DNA of 64,000 bases from Marasmius tenuissimus (Eukaryota; Basidiomycota; Agaricomycetes; Agaricales; Marasmiaceae), in contig JAQOTA010000053.1 in NCBI GenBank assembly GCA_029532415.1, positions 2,728,001-2,792,000 on the forward strand, written 5' to 3'. Below the pieces are notes generated by a model that was not told where the DNA came from, did not search any database, and was given only the letters and a program-made list of their open reading frames with translations. The translations under genes were made by a program, and so were the position numbers. Positions 1-11,484 of this stretch are shown in pieces (position 1 is the first letter of the stretch; every line of letters begins with the position of its first letter).

Positions 1-1459
1 TCTTGAACGCAGGCGTGTTGTTGAAGTGCTCCGAGAAGAGCTGCACAGGCTCAGGCGTACGCGCGAGGGTGTTGATATACGTCCACCACGCGAGGTTGCG
101 GCTGCGCCTTGCCTCACCCCCCTGCATACGGGCGGGGCAGTACTGATCGCCGTTGGGAAGGGTGTCGTTGCCCGCAACGAGCAAGACAATGTCGCGGTTT
201 ATGTACTTTTCGAAGTACTGGAAGGGGGTCTTGTTCCCGCTGCTTTGGGTGCCGTTGAAATTCCTACGTCACAACAGAACCGGTTAGATGGGGTGCTTTT
301 GCAAGTCGAGGTGTGACAGATTGTACGAACCTGTACCCATATCTCCACGTATTCCAGAAAACGCAAGAAGGGTCGCCGCTATGGTCCTCAACGGGCCTAT
401 CCTCAGTGAAGTAGGCGTTCGTACTCGGGTCACCGATGATGTACCGTAGGTGCACGCCTTCTGGGGCGTCAGCACCGACGGCGGCGTAACGCGCAATGAG
501 CTGTCCGCCGCCGCCGTGACCGATGAGGGTTATGTTCATTACAGAAGGGTACATGTCCTTGTTAGAGAAATCATCGATGATCGCGTCGAGCGCGTCCATA
601 GAGGTGACATTGGTGCCCTTGGGGTGACTCGCAGTGTCACCGGCTTGCCATGCATTGACATCTTCAAAGGCGAGTTGAGAGCTGGTGTATTGCTGAAACA
701 CACGAATCAGTTAATCCCTCGTAAAATTGCGCGATCGAAAAATGAATGGTGTTGAGATGAGGTGAGGACTCACGCCTTTGTTGTACTTTTCTGAGAAGAA
801 TTGCGGTGCGATAACGAAGGATTTGGGGTCTGCACCTGAGTACTCGTCATTCACCGCCTTCTTCAAGGCGTCGCTCATGATCTCCCAGTAGGTCGCGCCA
901 TTACGAAGACGTCCTGTATTGGTATGATTCAGTACGCAAGGTCGAGGAAAGGGAATAATGGAAGAAAAGAAATCGAAGATACGAAATCAGACTATCGCGC
1001 CGTGTTCTTCAGAAGTACTACTGACCATGAACCATGATGAACGCATGTGTTGCATCTGCCCGTTGGTCCGTGAGCGGATCTGACCAGAAAACGGGAATCT
1101 GCTCGCCCCCACGGCCGACATTGACGTCCTTGATACGTGCACCACTTGGTGCTGAGAGACGGTCATGATCCTTATCGAGGCAAAGGTAGGATAAGGATGG
1201 GTAGAGTTCCAAGTGCCAATGGTGAGTTATTGGTAATGAATATTGATGAATGGTCAGATCCTGACAATTAAGACAAGAACATGGCACATACCTCGCCTTC
1301 ATTGTTGTCCTGGTTGGAGAACTTCGTGAAAGCATCTCGACGCGATAGTCTATCGGGTACAGCAGAGTCTTGAAGACCATAAGCACATTGCAAACCGAGT
1401 CCCAGAAGTAAAGTGAAGTAAACCAGGGATGTTGAGAGGGATTTAAGTGGCGCAGGCAT
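1..1459 (-). CDS. Secreted alpha/beta-hydrolase-like protein (3' end beyond the left edge)
   Basis: Five exons read continuously on the minus strand: 1459-1292, 1170-1026, 913-774, 692-337 and 263 to the edge, with introns of about 73-144 bp. The first exon opens with a signal peptide (LVYFTLLLGLGLQCAYG) that decides the start at 1459. Exon 2 ends in HAFIMVHG, a typical first beta strand and oxyanion-hole region of alpha/beta hydrolases. Exon 4 carries GHGGGG where the family nucleophile elbow (GxSxG) should sit, so the serine is replaced by glycine. The protein may therefore be non-catalytic, or belong to a lineage with another nucleophile. Exon 5 (NFNGTQSS onward) has several N-glycosylation sequons. 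It resembles uncharacterised secreted fungal hydrolase-fold proteins. The substrate is unknown. The fold assignment is inference from motif order, not a database match. Confidence 0.7.
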
Positions 1460-2139
1460 GGAAAAGCGAGAGTTTTCGACCGCTAGAAGTCAGAGAGGGT
1501 TTCGTTCAAGGAGGGTGATCGTTATAAGCTGCACCAGGCCTATGGTGCTGCGGAGAAAGGAGCGTGAGGGGAAAATGAGAAAGAGAATGTTGCGTACATA
1601 GCCAGAGTGAGCGTGGAGTCCATGATCGCCTAGTCTTCTTCACACACAGCCGAATTCCGATTGTTTAGGACCACGTGAGATCACCACCTCTTAACCTCAT
1701 CCGCACTGAGCGCGTTATTCTCATTATTGAGGATGCTCAAAGCATCCATTAGCTCTAATGGGAATGCCGGGGCACTGACTCGAAGAACTCTTGCTCATGT
1801 ATACTTCAGGTACGCTATGCAAGCAATTGTCCCCCCCGGAAATATGTTCGGTCCCGAATCGAAAACCAGCCGTTCCATTCAAAAAGGTCTTGGGCGTACC
1901 CGATCCCGCAGCCAGCTGATCCTCGTTCAAACATCTCCTGTTCTTTTCACATCACTGTAAGTTATTTTTCCTTGAATCTCACCACATATCTTCCACGCTA
2001 CCGCATGGCGTTTCCTTTCAAGGCTCCCAGCTCCCTCCCTATCTTTGATGACGAGAAGGGCAACGAGCGATATATAGAGCAATTGAACCCGTACCCGCGA
2101 TCCCACCCTTCTGTGTTGCCAGGCAGAACTACGAGGATC
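1460..2139. other. Divergent intergenic region between the hydrolase and the amidase
   Basis: This stretch should contain the two divergent promoters. No clear TATA box or RNA gene is seen. An in-frame extension of the amidase exon upstream of 2140 (ATGs at 1972 and 2005) is open but would place about 45 polar residues ahead of a good signal peptide, so it is treated as leader. Confidence 0.4.
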
Positions 2140-4321
2140 ATGTTGCTGCTAGTCGTAACTTGGACGACATATCTTCTCAGCTTCGCATCAGCGCTTTTTC
2201 CCTCAAGGAATTTTGACTTCAGTCTCTCGAAAGACTCGTATGGACTCCCCGACTTATACGAGGCCTCCGTCATCGAACTGCAACAAGGTCTCGATGATGG
2301 TCTTTTCACCAGCGTTGATCTTGTCAAGGTGGAATACTCTCGACTTGAAGGTTCTCATGATCGAACGTTAATCTTGCTTAGGCATACTTCGCACGGATCG
2401 AGGAAGTGAACTTGAATGGCCCAGCATTACGCGCAGTACTCGAGATAAACCCTTCTGCATTGGAGCAAGCCGCGGCCATGGACAAGGAGCGCAAACTTGA
2501 TGGGAAACGTAGTATGCTTCACGGTATTCCGATCCTTCTGAAGGCATGTGGATTCCTTGAGTAGCCTCGAGCGTCGTCTTGACGTAGCTTCACATGTTCC
2601 ACTTTGCAGGACAACATTGCGACTGTCGCGTCCGAAGGTGAGAAAGTGGTGTTCTCGCTTGCATTCACACGCTTGATTCTCCTGTCCGGTCTAGGAATGA
2701 ATACGACTGCGGGATCATTTAGTCTCCTAGGATCTATTGTTCCGGAGGACGCTGGTGTTGTGAAGAGACTGCGGAAGGCGGGTGCGATTATACTGGGTGA
2801 GTAGGCATCTTCGGATAGGCTATCTCAACTGAACGTCCTCGAACCGCTAGGAAAGGCTAACCTCTCGGAGTTCGCTCATTTTAGAGGCAATCTCCCGTCT
2901 GGATGGTCTGGTCGGGGCGGACAGAACACAAATGCGTATTTCCCGAACGCGGATCCTTGTGGTTCCTCCTCTGGTTCAGGCGTAGCAGCTTCGATTGGAC
3001 TGGTCACTGTTACCCTCGGCACTGAAACGGATGGAAGCATAACATGTCCTTCCAGCAACAATAACGCGGTTGGTATTAAGCCCACCGTCGGGTTGACTTC
3101 TCGAGCGGGAGGTACGGCCATTCCCGTGTCACCGCAGCAACTCAACTGAGGTTCCACGAATAGTCATTCCGATCTCGGCTAACCAGGACACGGTTGGTCC
3201 TATCACTCGCTCTATCTCTGACGCTGCCATCGTACTCTCCGTCATCGCTGGGAAAGACCCGAACGACAACTTCACGCTGGCGCAGCCTGACGAAGTTCCC
3301 GACTACACCAAGGCTCTCAATATAAATGCTTTCAAAGGAAAACGTATTGGTGTTCCACGCCAAGTATTCCTTCAAGAGAGATTTATCGGACCTGGGGTGC
3401 TTGAGATATTCGAAGGAGCTCTTGAAACCATTCGAGGGCTGGGAGCCACTATCGTCGATCCAGCTGACTTGCCCTCCGCACAAGAGATTTTGGCCTCTGA
3501 TAATGAAACCATTGTCCTCGACATTGACTTCAAGGTAAGTCAAAGATTGTTGGCACTGGACTCGGGATTTAATATGTTCTCAGGTGGAACTCAACGCCTA
3601 TTACGAGCGTCTGCTCGAGAATCCCTCTGGGGTTAGGAGTTTGGCGGACTTGATTGCTTTCAACAACGCCAACCCTGAGCTTGAAAAGCCTGTGAACTTT
3701 ACTGATCAATCAGAGTACGCATACGTTAAATCTGAGCTATCACTCCTTATGTCTCTGATACACATCACTCCTCAGGCTAATAGAGTCGGAGGGGACAAAT
3801 GGCTTCAACTCGACGTACTTCCAAGCTCTGGCATTCGATCACGACCTTGGAAGGACACGCGGTATAGACGCCGCTCTACACGATCTCAACCTCGACGCGC
3901 TAGTGCTCCCTGCGACGGGCCTAACGACGACCCCCGCTGGTATGTTCCGTTTCCAACTGCTATGAACTTAATGAAATCCCTTCACTAATCGCTTCAACTA
4001 GCCATCGCCGGATATCCTATCGTTACAGGTACGAAGCTCCCTTCATGTTCTCAACTCGAGATTCGGGTCATTGATGATTTCACAGTTCCGCTTGGGTTCT
4101 TCGCTGATAATGTCACTATCGAAAGCGCGGGGCCGCTAACAGTATATCCCGCTCCTGGCGTTCCTTTCGGACTCTCTTTCCTTGCAGGGGCTTTCTCGGA
4201 ATTTGACCTGGTCAGTTTTGGATTTGCGTACGAACAAACGACAAAAACGCGGCTTGCGAGAAGGGCTTACCCCGCTGCGATACCAAAGACACAACTACAG
4301 GACGTGATTGGGTTCTTATAA
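2140..4321 (+). CDS. Secreted amidase-signature family enzyme
   Basis: Nine exons can be joined in frame: 2140-2338, 2382-2543, 2610-2796, 2851-3111, 3164-3534, 3584-3714, 3776-3939, 4002-4028 and 4086-4321. The start at 2140 gives a signal peptide (MLLLVVTWTTYLLSFASA); ATGs at 2005 and 1972 are in frame upstream. The amidase triad is visible: the lysine in GIPILLKDN, split exactly by intron 2, and the cis-Ser/Ser pair in the CGSSSGSG and TDGSI region of exon 4. Later family landmarks follow: DTVGPITRS, GTNGF and LPATGLTTTPA. Intron 2 (2544-2609) uses a GC donor (AAG|GCATGT). The family hydrolyses amide bonds (fatty-acid amides, amino-acid amides, urea derivatives); the substrate here is not predictable. 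The enzyme probably acts in the secretory pathway or outside the cell. A fragment of its last exon recurs at 6580-6616. Confidence 0.9.
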
Positions 4322-4907
4322 TCGGGAAGTTTAGTATCGACAATGGAATCAATCGGGTTGAACTTTCGAGTCCGAATCATACAGTCGATTGTGTTGAGAG
4401 GTTTCGGGCGACGCGGTGATTCAGAACCAATCAAGTCTTGACTTCCGCACCCGTACTAGGGCCAATACAAAGGGCCAGGACCGTTTGAATAGTAAGGAAG
4501 GGTCCAAGACGCCGTATTGGGGCCCTTTTTGCCGTTTGAAGTGTTGTCTTCTGGAGTTGCTAAGGCTTAAGGTTACAATGCTGAAATTGAGTACGTGCTC
4601 AACAAAAGAGGGATAGGCCTGGATGACAGTATGACCTGATGCTAAGGGCTTAGATGTTGGAAGATGTGCTTCTCACAATCAATTGTCGAGCTTGGGAACC
4701 CTCATCCAAAATGTCAGGTTTACCACACGATTTGCAGACCTTTGTAGAGCAACCGAGGCGTCTTCGTGCGAGTGGTTCCATCAGAACTCGAGCAACCCCT
4801 GTCGACCATCACTTCAGGGATTCTCTGGCGGGTAGCACTGCAGCATGTTACAATTACCCAGTCACTAAAGAATATAATCTGATGAATCTTTACCAACAGC
4901 CTCGTCG
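4322..4907. other. Intergenic region between convergent genes
   Basis: This region lies between the stop of the amidase (plus) and the stop of the membrane-protein gene (minus). It holds the two 3' ends. No further gene, RNA gene or repeat is recognised. Confidence 0.4.
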
Positions 4908-6071
4908 CTATGTTTCCAACTTCACCGAATTTTCCGGTGAGCCCGCCTTGTCGCCAACAGAATTACTTTCACGATCCTGCGCTTCCAGGTCGATTCCTTC
5001 CTGCCCTCGCGCCTCCGACCTTGTTCTCACGTTGTCCAAAGTGTTATCCAAGACCTCTCTTACATCAGTGAGTGACACTGACATACGAGGTCTCTCGTTC
5101 TTGATCCACCAGTAAATCCCGTAAATCGCGACGCATACGACTCCGAGGGCAGCTAGGTTGAGAGCCAAGGAGATCAGTTCAAGTAAACCATGAAGTATGC
5201 CGGAGAATATAGAGAAGAGAAGCATTCCCATCACAGCGATCGGTAGTAGAAAGAGTAAAGTGCTGAGTCGTAGCAGGTAGGTAACCGATGGCGATGAAGA
5301 AGATGGATGGAATGAGAAGCTGGGTAGGTTCCCGGAATTATCGAGCTTCACAACTAAGAGTGGAAATTGGGATCCGGATGGGGTCCCCGTCTGTGATCGT
5401 TCAAAAGAACAAGGACCTCAGCAGAGTCGATTTGAGAGCGGGCATGTGCTCACCTCATCGTGGTCACCGTGGCCTGAATCAGGCCAGACCTCTATCAATC
5501 TCTCCTTTGGTAGTTTCTTCACTCGAAATGAAATCATATCTGTGTCGTGCCTCGTCCACCAGTTCAGCAATGCTGCATCGGCAGTGGCGACATACGGAGG
5601 AACCGGACCATCCATATATGCTGAGGGAATGGATAATGATATTACAGGTGAGATTTGAGTGGTTTCCGAGTCGAAGGCGTCCAGAGATACGTTGGAGTAA
5701 GGGATGGGGATGCTCGGGGTCAGCCTTCGGTCGAAGAAGAAAGCGTCGATCTTGTCGCCGACCGTGTCGAGAAGGTCGTATCCGCCACCAAACAGCAGTG
5801 ACAATGAGCCTGAAGATGGTTCATGAACCAGCTTGAGCTCGATGATGACTGATTGTCTGGTGCTGGCGGCTGGGAAGGCCTGTGTTGGGAAGAACGGCCT
5901 GTCGAACACCCTGGTGACTGTTCGGCCTGATTGGAGGGAGGCACTTATTGAGGCATCGTTGGGAACTGGAGAGGGTAGTGCAAGATATAGTACTAGTACT
6001 GAGATCCAGGCAACAAGAGTGTAAATAGCAAGTTTGACGAGGCGAAGCAGGGTTCTCTGAAGGAACATCAA
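4908..6071 (-). CDS. Uncharacterised multi-pass membrane protein
   Basis: Two exons, 6071-5454 and 5390-4908, are separated by a 63-bp GT-AG intron (5391-5453). The reading frame continues as ...DHDE, then TGTPSGS. The protein, about 365 aa, has an N-terminal hydrophobic helix (residues about 12-32) and a roughly 190-residue polar domain with repeated PI/PVI/SIP strands. Near the C-terminus are one long or two closely spaced hydrophobic helices (LLRLSTLLFLLPIAVMGMLL and the following segment), then a charged tail of about 60 residues. The order TM, luminal domain, TM, cytosolic tail recalls seipin topology, but no seipin motif was recognised, so no function is assigned. The start follows from MM at 6071 immediately before the helix. 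Confidence 0.75.
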
Positions 6072-6957
6072 GCAAGTTCAAGTTCAAGTTGAGATGGAAA
6101 AACCCGAAGAGTTATCCTGATGCATTGATGCCGGCCGGCAGCGACGTTCTTCGGCTCTGAGTCTACGACCGCCATGATCATGACCCTGTTTGAAAATTTT
6201 CCTCCAGCCACGCTCTTTATAGAGAAGAATACAGCCTTCCCTGACTTTTTCATGTCCAGCCATAGACCCTCGTAGAGTTACCCAGTCACTCCACTGTGCA
6301 ACTATGTCAATGGTCTCCACCCTCACCACACTATGACCACCGATCCCGCAATTAGTATTCAATCTAAGTTGATTCTTATTTTAGTGACACCAGCAGCAGC
6401 TATACTCTCTCGCCTCTTTGCATGCACTATATGGTGCTTTATTTCAAGTTTACCGCCTCCCGCACTGTCCTTGATGACACCAGTGGCGACGAACGATATC
6501 CAAAGAGATCGAAGCCGCACCCAGAATGCCACTCTCACAAAAGACTCTTACCTGGCTCAAAAGAACTTTAACTTGGGCGTACCCCGCTGCGATACCAAAA
6601 ACACAGCTACAGGACGCAACTTGGATTCAGTAATCTGGAGCTTGATCATCGAATATCCGAGATTACCTGAGTCGAATCATTTTTACGAATCGTACCGTGC
6701 TGATATGCTATGGAATAATTAAAGCAACTGAGTAGGTTTATCACTCTCGGGGCTACTCTCACCTTCTCGAATCCCTGCGCCGTATCAGATTGGTGTATCT
6801 CAAACGGTTGCTTCAAACGATCGTGGTTGGTCACTGGTGACTATATGCTTCCTATGAAACTCGCACCTAGTTGACCATGGGATCGAAAACGCCCGTCCGA
6901 TCGCGTTGCATGTAGCGTATACGCGTTTTGAGAGCTTCCGGCGTCGATCTTCAAGTT
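6072..6957. other. Intergenic region with a copy of the amidase 3' end
   Basis: Before element A landed, this was the spacer between the membrane-protein gene and the secreted-protein gene now at 24944. The ORF of 6333-6722 has no recognisable domain and is not called. The only recognised content is the amidase-derived fragment at 6580-6616. Confidence 0.4.
6580..6616 (+). pseudogene. Fragment of the amidase last exon
   Basis: These 37 bases match 4268-4304 of the amidase gene with two mismatches by eye. They encode the same AYPAAIPKTQLQD C-terminal segment in an otherwise unrelated context. The surrounding frame, from an ATG near 6525 to a stop near 6635, also keeps a KRTLTW-like lead-in. 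It looks like a remnant of a local duplication or gene conversion of an amidase paralogue. Confidence 0.6.
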
Positions 6958-6962
6958 GTGAA
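6958..6962 (+). repeat. Target-site duplication of element A, left copy
   Basis: GTGAA lies immediately left of the LTR that begins at 6963. The same five bases follow the right LTR at 24809-24813. A perfect 5-bp duplication is the expected trace of copia integration. Confidence 0.9.
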
Positions 6963-7203
6963 TGTTAGAGTAGAACTAGCTAGAATGTACAGTAAGTGAA
7001 TGAAAGGTTATCAAGAAACAATAGACTCACCTCAGTTGATAGTAAGGTCAACTGAGGTGCGTCTGAGCGAAAAGAAAAGTTTTGTGTAGTGTGTCGTGAG
7101 AAACTATCAAGCCACCGAATACAGTCAGTCACGTGTAACGCCAGAATCAGTAAGTAAGTACGAATGTCCGTGGCGCTGGACTCGTCGAAGTATTACTTCA
7201 ACA
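6963..7203 (-). repeat. 3' LTR of element A
   Basis: The 241-bp LTR has TG...CA termini (TGTTAGAG...TTCAACA on the plus strand). It contains a perfect 12-bp inverted repeat with an 8-base loop at 7028-7059 (CACCTCAGTTGA / TCAACTGAGGTG). It looks identical to 24568-24808. Confidence 0.95.
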
Positions 7204-7209
7204 CCCCCC

Positions 7210-10200
7210 CTACTTCACGACGTCCAGGCCCAAGAAGGATACAAACTTGTGATGTTGAGGGCCTCCAAGTGCCTTCGTGAACAAATCCCCAACATTCTCC
7301 TCAGTAGCGATGTCAACTACCTCCACCCTTCCTCGAGACACCTTCTCCCGGATGTGATGATGTCGCATGTCGATGTGCTTCACTAATCCATGGTGCTTCG
7401 AGTTTTCGGTGAGACTCTGTGACCCCTCATTATCGCCGTACATCCGAATCGGTCCCTCGATTGGTAGTCCCACCTCACTCAACCACGAAGCCATCCACAC
7501 AGCTTGTTGACTTGCTCTCGCTAAGGCAATATACTCCGCCTCAACCGTGGAGAGAGCAACTGACGCTTGCCGCTTTGAGCCCTATGCAACAGGAGCTCCG
7601 GCCATGAAGAACACATGACCAGATGTTGACCTTCGAGTTACCCTACAACCTCCCCAATCTGCATCAACGTACGCGACTGGCTTCAACTCCCCCCCTCGTC
7701 GGTACGTTATGCGATAGTCGAGGGTCCTCCGAATGTATAAAGCGACGTGGATGAGTGCCTCCCAATGAGCTGGACCAGGGTTATTCTGGAATCTTGCGAG
7801 CAGGTTAACTGCGAACGACAAGTCAGGTTGTGTGCAAATCTGACCCCACTGGATCGATCCGAGGAGCTTGCGGAGAGGTCTAGTCGACATGAACTTGCGG
7901 TCCTGTTCTGGTAGTGGGTTCGGTGCTTCGACTAGTGCAATGTTGGACGGGAGTGGTGTGACACGAGGGCGCTCGTCCCAGAGGTCGAAGTGCCACAACA
8001 TACGTTCGAAATAGGCTTGTTGTGACAACGAAATGCTCCCATCATCCTCACTCCTCTCAACGGTGACTCCTAGGAGGATACTACCCTCCACCTCGCTTGT
8101 TTCCCACCTCTCCCCTAACTCCCTCTTCGCGTCTGATCCACCAGTCTCTGTTGTTGAGCCCCCGAAGACATCATCCGTATAGGTATTTGTGATCGTATAC
8201 TCGGTTCCCATGTGGCGAACACGAACACAATGGTCGGCCCTAGATTGGTAGTACCCGAGATCATCGTAAGTTTTCGACAGGGTCTTGTACCAATTGTGAG
8301 CTCCTTGTTTTGTCCCATATAACATCTTCTTCAGCTTGCAGACTAGGTGTTCCTTCCCCGGGACCACAAAACCATCCGGTTGCTTCATGTACACGTCGTG
8401 TTCTATGGGACTGTTGAGGTAGGCTCCTTTGAAGTCAAGTTGGAAGGTGCAGAGGCCGAGGGTGACCACGAGGGCAATCGTCATTCAGATGGATTCCATT
8501 CAGACGACTGCCCCGTAAGTTTTGTCGTAGTCGACGCCGAAGATCTGAGTGTACCCTTGTGCCACCCAACGAGCTTTCCTCTTCACTATCTCACCCTTAG
8601 CATTCCACTTTATCGCAAACACCCAGCATCCGCCAACTACCTTCGCTCCCGGTGGCAGCTCCACTAACTCCCAACACTCCTTCTCGACCAACGTATCATA
8701 TTCTGTTTTCATTGGCAGCACCCAGAGGTGGGGACTCTTCATTGCGTCCGAATAGTGTCGAGGTATCCAGTGGTCACTGTCCTTGGTGGCAAACACCCAT
8801 GGAGAAGGAATGATGAGCGCATGTGCTCGCTCGGGGTCACTAGCTGGTCTGGTACCTTCCGTCGCCCACTCCTGCCTATCCTTTTGTGCTTCCTCCTCTT
8901 GCTGATCAGATTCTCGCATTTCCAGGAGTTTCCGAGACGGTTGGCGTTGTCGGTTTGATCGCCGAACGGGTTGTGGCGTTGGTATAGCGTCTGGAGCGTT
9001 GGCGGTTACTGGAGGGGTCTGGTCATCACGGTTGTTGGGGTCCAACGAGAGCTGTTCATTGTTGGCAGGCGTCGGCTGTTGATTGGACTGACGGTCATGG
9101 GTCATGGGTTCAGATCAATTTTGTACGTCCATTGGTGATTGGACAACTTCCTGATCGGGTTCCAAACTGACAGCTTGATCATTGCCGCCAACGGGAGTAG
9201 TGCGGATAGGGAGGGTCTGATGTGGTAAGCCTTCCTCAAACCGTACGTCTCTGGATTCCATGATAGTTCTCGTCTCAGGAATCCATAACCTCCACCCTCG
9301 TCGACCTGAGTATCCCAACATTCGTCCTTTAATGGCCTGTCTTGCCAGTTTTCCATCTCTGTGGCGTTCAGGGAGCTTGGCCCAAGCATCACAACCCACT
9401 GGTCGCAGGTGCGACACATCCTGCCTTTTCCCAGTCCACAGTTCAGCTGGAACATCATCAGGGAATCTTTCCGATGGGACGAAGTTGTCGACGTAGCAGA
9501 ACATTCCCACCATTTCCGCCCATAAGTTCCGAGGGAACCCAGCATCCTCCAACATAGTGCGTGCCCCCTCTATAACCGTCCAATTTGCCCACTCAGCCAT
9601 CCCATTAGATGCAGACAAGTATGGCATTATCCGTTCAATCACGATCCCATGCTTAGTGCAGTACCTCTCCATCAATCCATTGTCCAGTTCTCCTCTGCCG
9701 TCTATACGTAAAACTTTCAACTTCCTCCCCGTCTGATGTTCGGCCATCGTGTGGTATTCGGCAAACGCTTCTGTCGTCGTCTCCTTCTCCTTGTTCCCCA
9801 AGAAGTACAGTACCCTGTACGATGACCGTCCATCTGTGCACAGCATCAAGTATATCTTCCGCCCCAAACTCTGTGTTTGTGCAGGTCCCCATAAATCAAC
9901 ATGAACTCTTTCCAAGACGCCCGTTTCGTGTGTTACTCTCTCGTCAAACGGCCGTCTCGTTGCCTTTCCATAGAGGCAATCTTCACACATTCCAACAACC
10001 TCCTTCGATGTGATGTTCAATCCATCGACTAGGCCTCGGTTCGACAACCTCAATATTCAGCGGGTCCCATTATGAGCAAATCGCCTATGCCAAGTCATGA
10101 TTCCCACCGGTCTGTCCAATGACCGAGAGTATCCCGCAACAGTTGTCTGAGCGTCCGGTGCGTCGAGTTCGTACATTTTTCCGTTCAGGGTGGCTGACAT

Positions 10201-11484
10201 CACAATTTCACTACTCGATGGTGATCGAACAGTAATTCTGCCATTTCCCCATTCCCCGTAGTATCCCTCCAGATCCATCGTCGGCATCGATAGTAGGTTG
10301 TTGCCGAACGTTGGCGTATGTCGTACGTTCGAGAGCCGGATCTGGTGGGACCCGTCCTTCGACCACAGTGGTACTTCTCCAATACCTGGAATTGGGAACT
10401 GGCCTATTTCACCCGATTGCGCTGTTTGTCCCCTCCCTTTTACCGCTTGGTATGTGCTGAACGCCTCTCTGTCTCTCCAACAGTGGTCAGATGCTCCCGA
10501 GTCCATTAAGGACCGGGTACAGTTTGTTGGTCTGGCTGAATTTCGGGATACGCAGAGGTTGCATTCGCTTTTGGGTACAGGGAGGACACTAGGTATGTCT
10601 ATCTCAGTTCCAACATCCAGTCCCTCCTTCTGATGCTCATCATATAACTCCTCTAGAATGGCAGGGTGTACCAAGTCATGTCTAGGGTCATAGGCATCAG
10701 ACGGCGGGACGATTGGTGTAGAGAGAATAGACGCACCGGTTGCTGCGTTGAGGGCATACGTTTCGGCAGGGGAAGATATGGTCGAGTTTTGGGTAGGTGA
10801 ATGGCTGGAACTGGCTGCGTTGGCGTTCGTTGATGGATTCGGCTCTTTCCCTTTAGGGAACCGCCACCCCTCTGGAGCTTGTCCTTCCTTTCCACCTCCC
10901 TTCACCCAGCAGTTCTCCTTTGTGTGGAATCGTTTGTTGCAATTTGAGCATATGACTGCGGGTCGGTTCTGGCTTTGGTTCTGTGCCCTCGTTGCTGCCA
11001 ATGCTTTCGTCACTTTTGCTTGCTCAGACTGACGTTCCTGTCGGCGGTCTTCGCGTTTGACCCATATGGCTTCGAGGTGGTCGATAGCATTGTTGCTGGA
11101 CGTCCCAGGAACGTTGATAGTGTTATCGTCCCAGGACTGGGGGAAGGAGTCGAGTAGAATGGTTCGGAATTGGGTGTCAGAGATTTGGGCACCCACGTTT
11201 CGGGCATCCTTCCAGAGGTTCCTCATGGTTTTGACATGATCCTCGAAGTCTTCTCCCTCCACCATCTTGTTTGTGCGCAGCTTCTTCTCGTTGATAGCAA
11301 CGAGCTGCTCAGAACGTTGGTCGTATTCCTTGCAAAGCATGAACCAGATATTCGATGCCCATCTGGTTTTGTCGATTCCGACTCTGACTGGATCCATGGT
11401 GTTGGAGACAATGACGCTGGCGACCCATCGTTCTCAAGCGTCCCACTCCTTGACTGAAGGTGTAAGACTGAAGAATGGTGTTGG
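7210..11484 (-). pseudogene. Element A gag (3' part) and pol, broken by nonsense codons
   Basis: One frame runs from 11484 to the terminal TAG at 7210-7212. In order it shows: end of Gag with a CCHC zinc knuckle (CSNCNKRFHTKENC, near 10.95 kb); aspartic protease MDSGASDH (10.5 kb); integrase HHCC (HRRFAH ... CEDCLYGK) and DDE core (HVDLWG, RIDGRGE, MAEW); RT with GAYLNSPI, LYGTKQG and TYTDD (8.17 kb); RNase H with VEAEYIAL and the tail DLFTKALGG. Premature stops are TGA at 11434, 10057, 9115, 8500 and 8485, and TAG at 7582. Aligned by eye with element B, the 8500 stop sits where B has Arg (VVRFET) and the 7582 stop where B has Trp (VCWVSQ). Integrase RW-type changes (AEWANW where B has AERFNR) fit C-to-T change. 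There is no frameshift. Confidence 0.92.
11480..11484 (+). repeat. Target-site duplication of element B, left copy
   Basis: GTTGG flanks the inner LTR on the left, and GTCGG (24107-24111) flanks it on the right. One mismatch in five suggests a later mutation in one copy. Confidence 0.75.

Noticed and set aside
1880..1930. Second amidase-like fragment (CTTGGGCGTACCC)
   Set aside because: Only about 14 bases are shared with 6574-6586 and the match does not continue; chance is likely.
4908..6071. Seipin (BSCL2/SEI1) as a firm call
   Set aside because: The topology is similar but none of the conserved luminal residues could be recognised, so no name is given.
6333..6722. ORF of 129 codons beginning MTTDPAISIQS
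   Set aside because: No domain, low-complexity composition, and it overlaps the out-of-frame amidase remnant.
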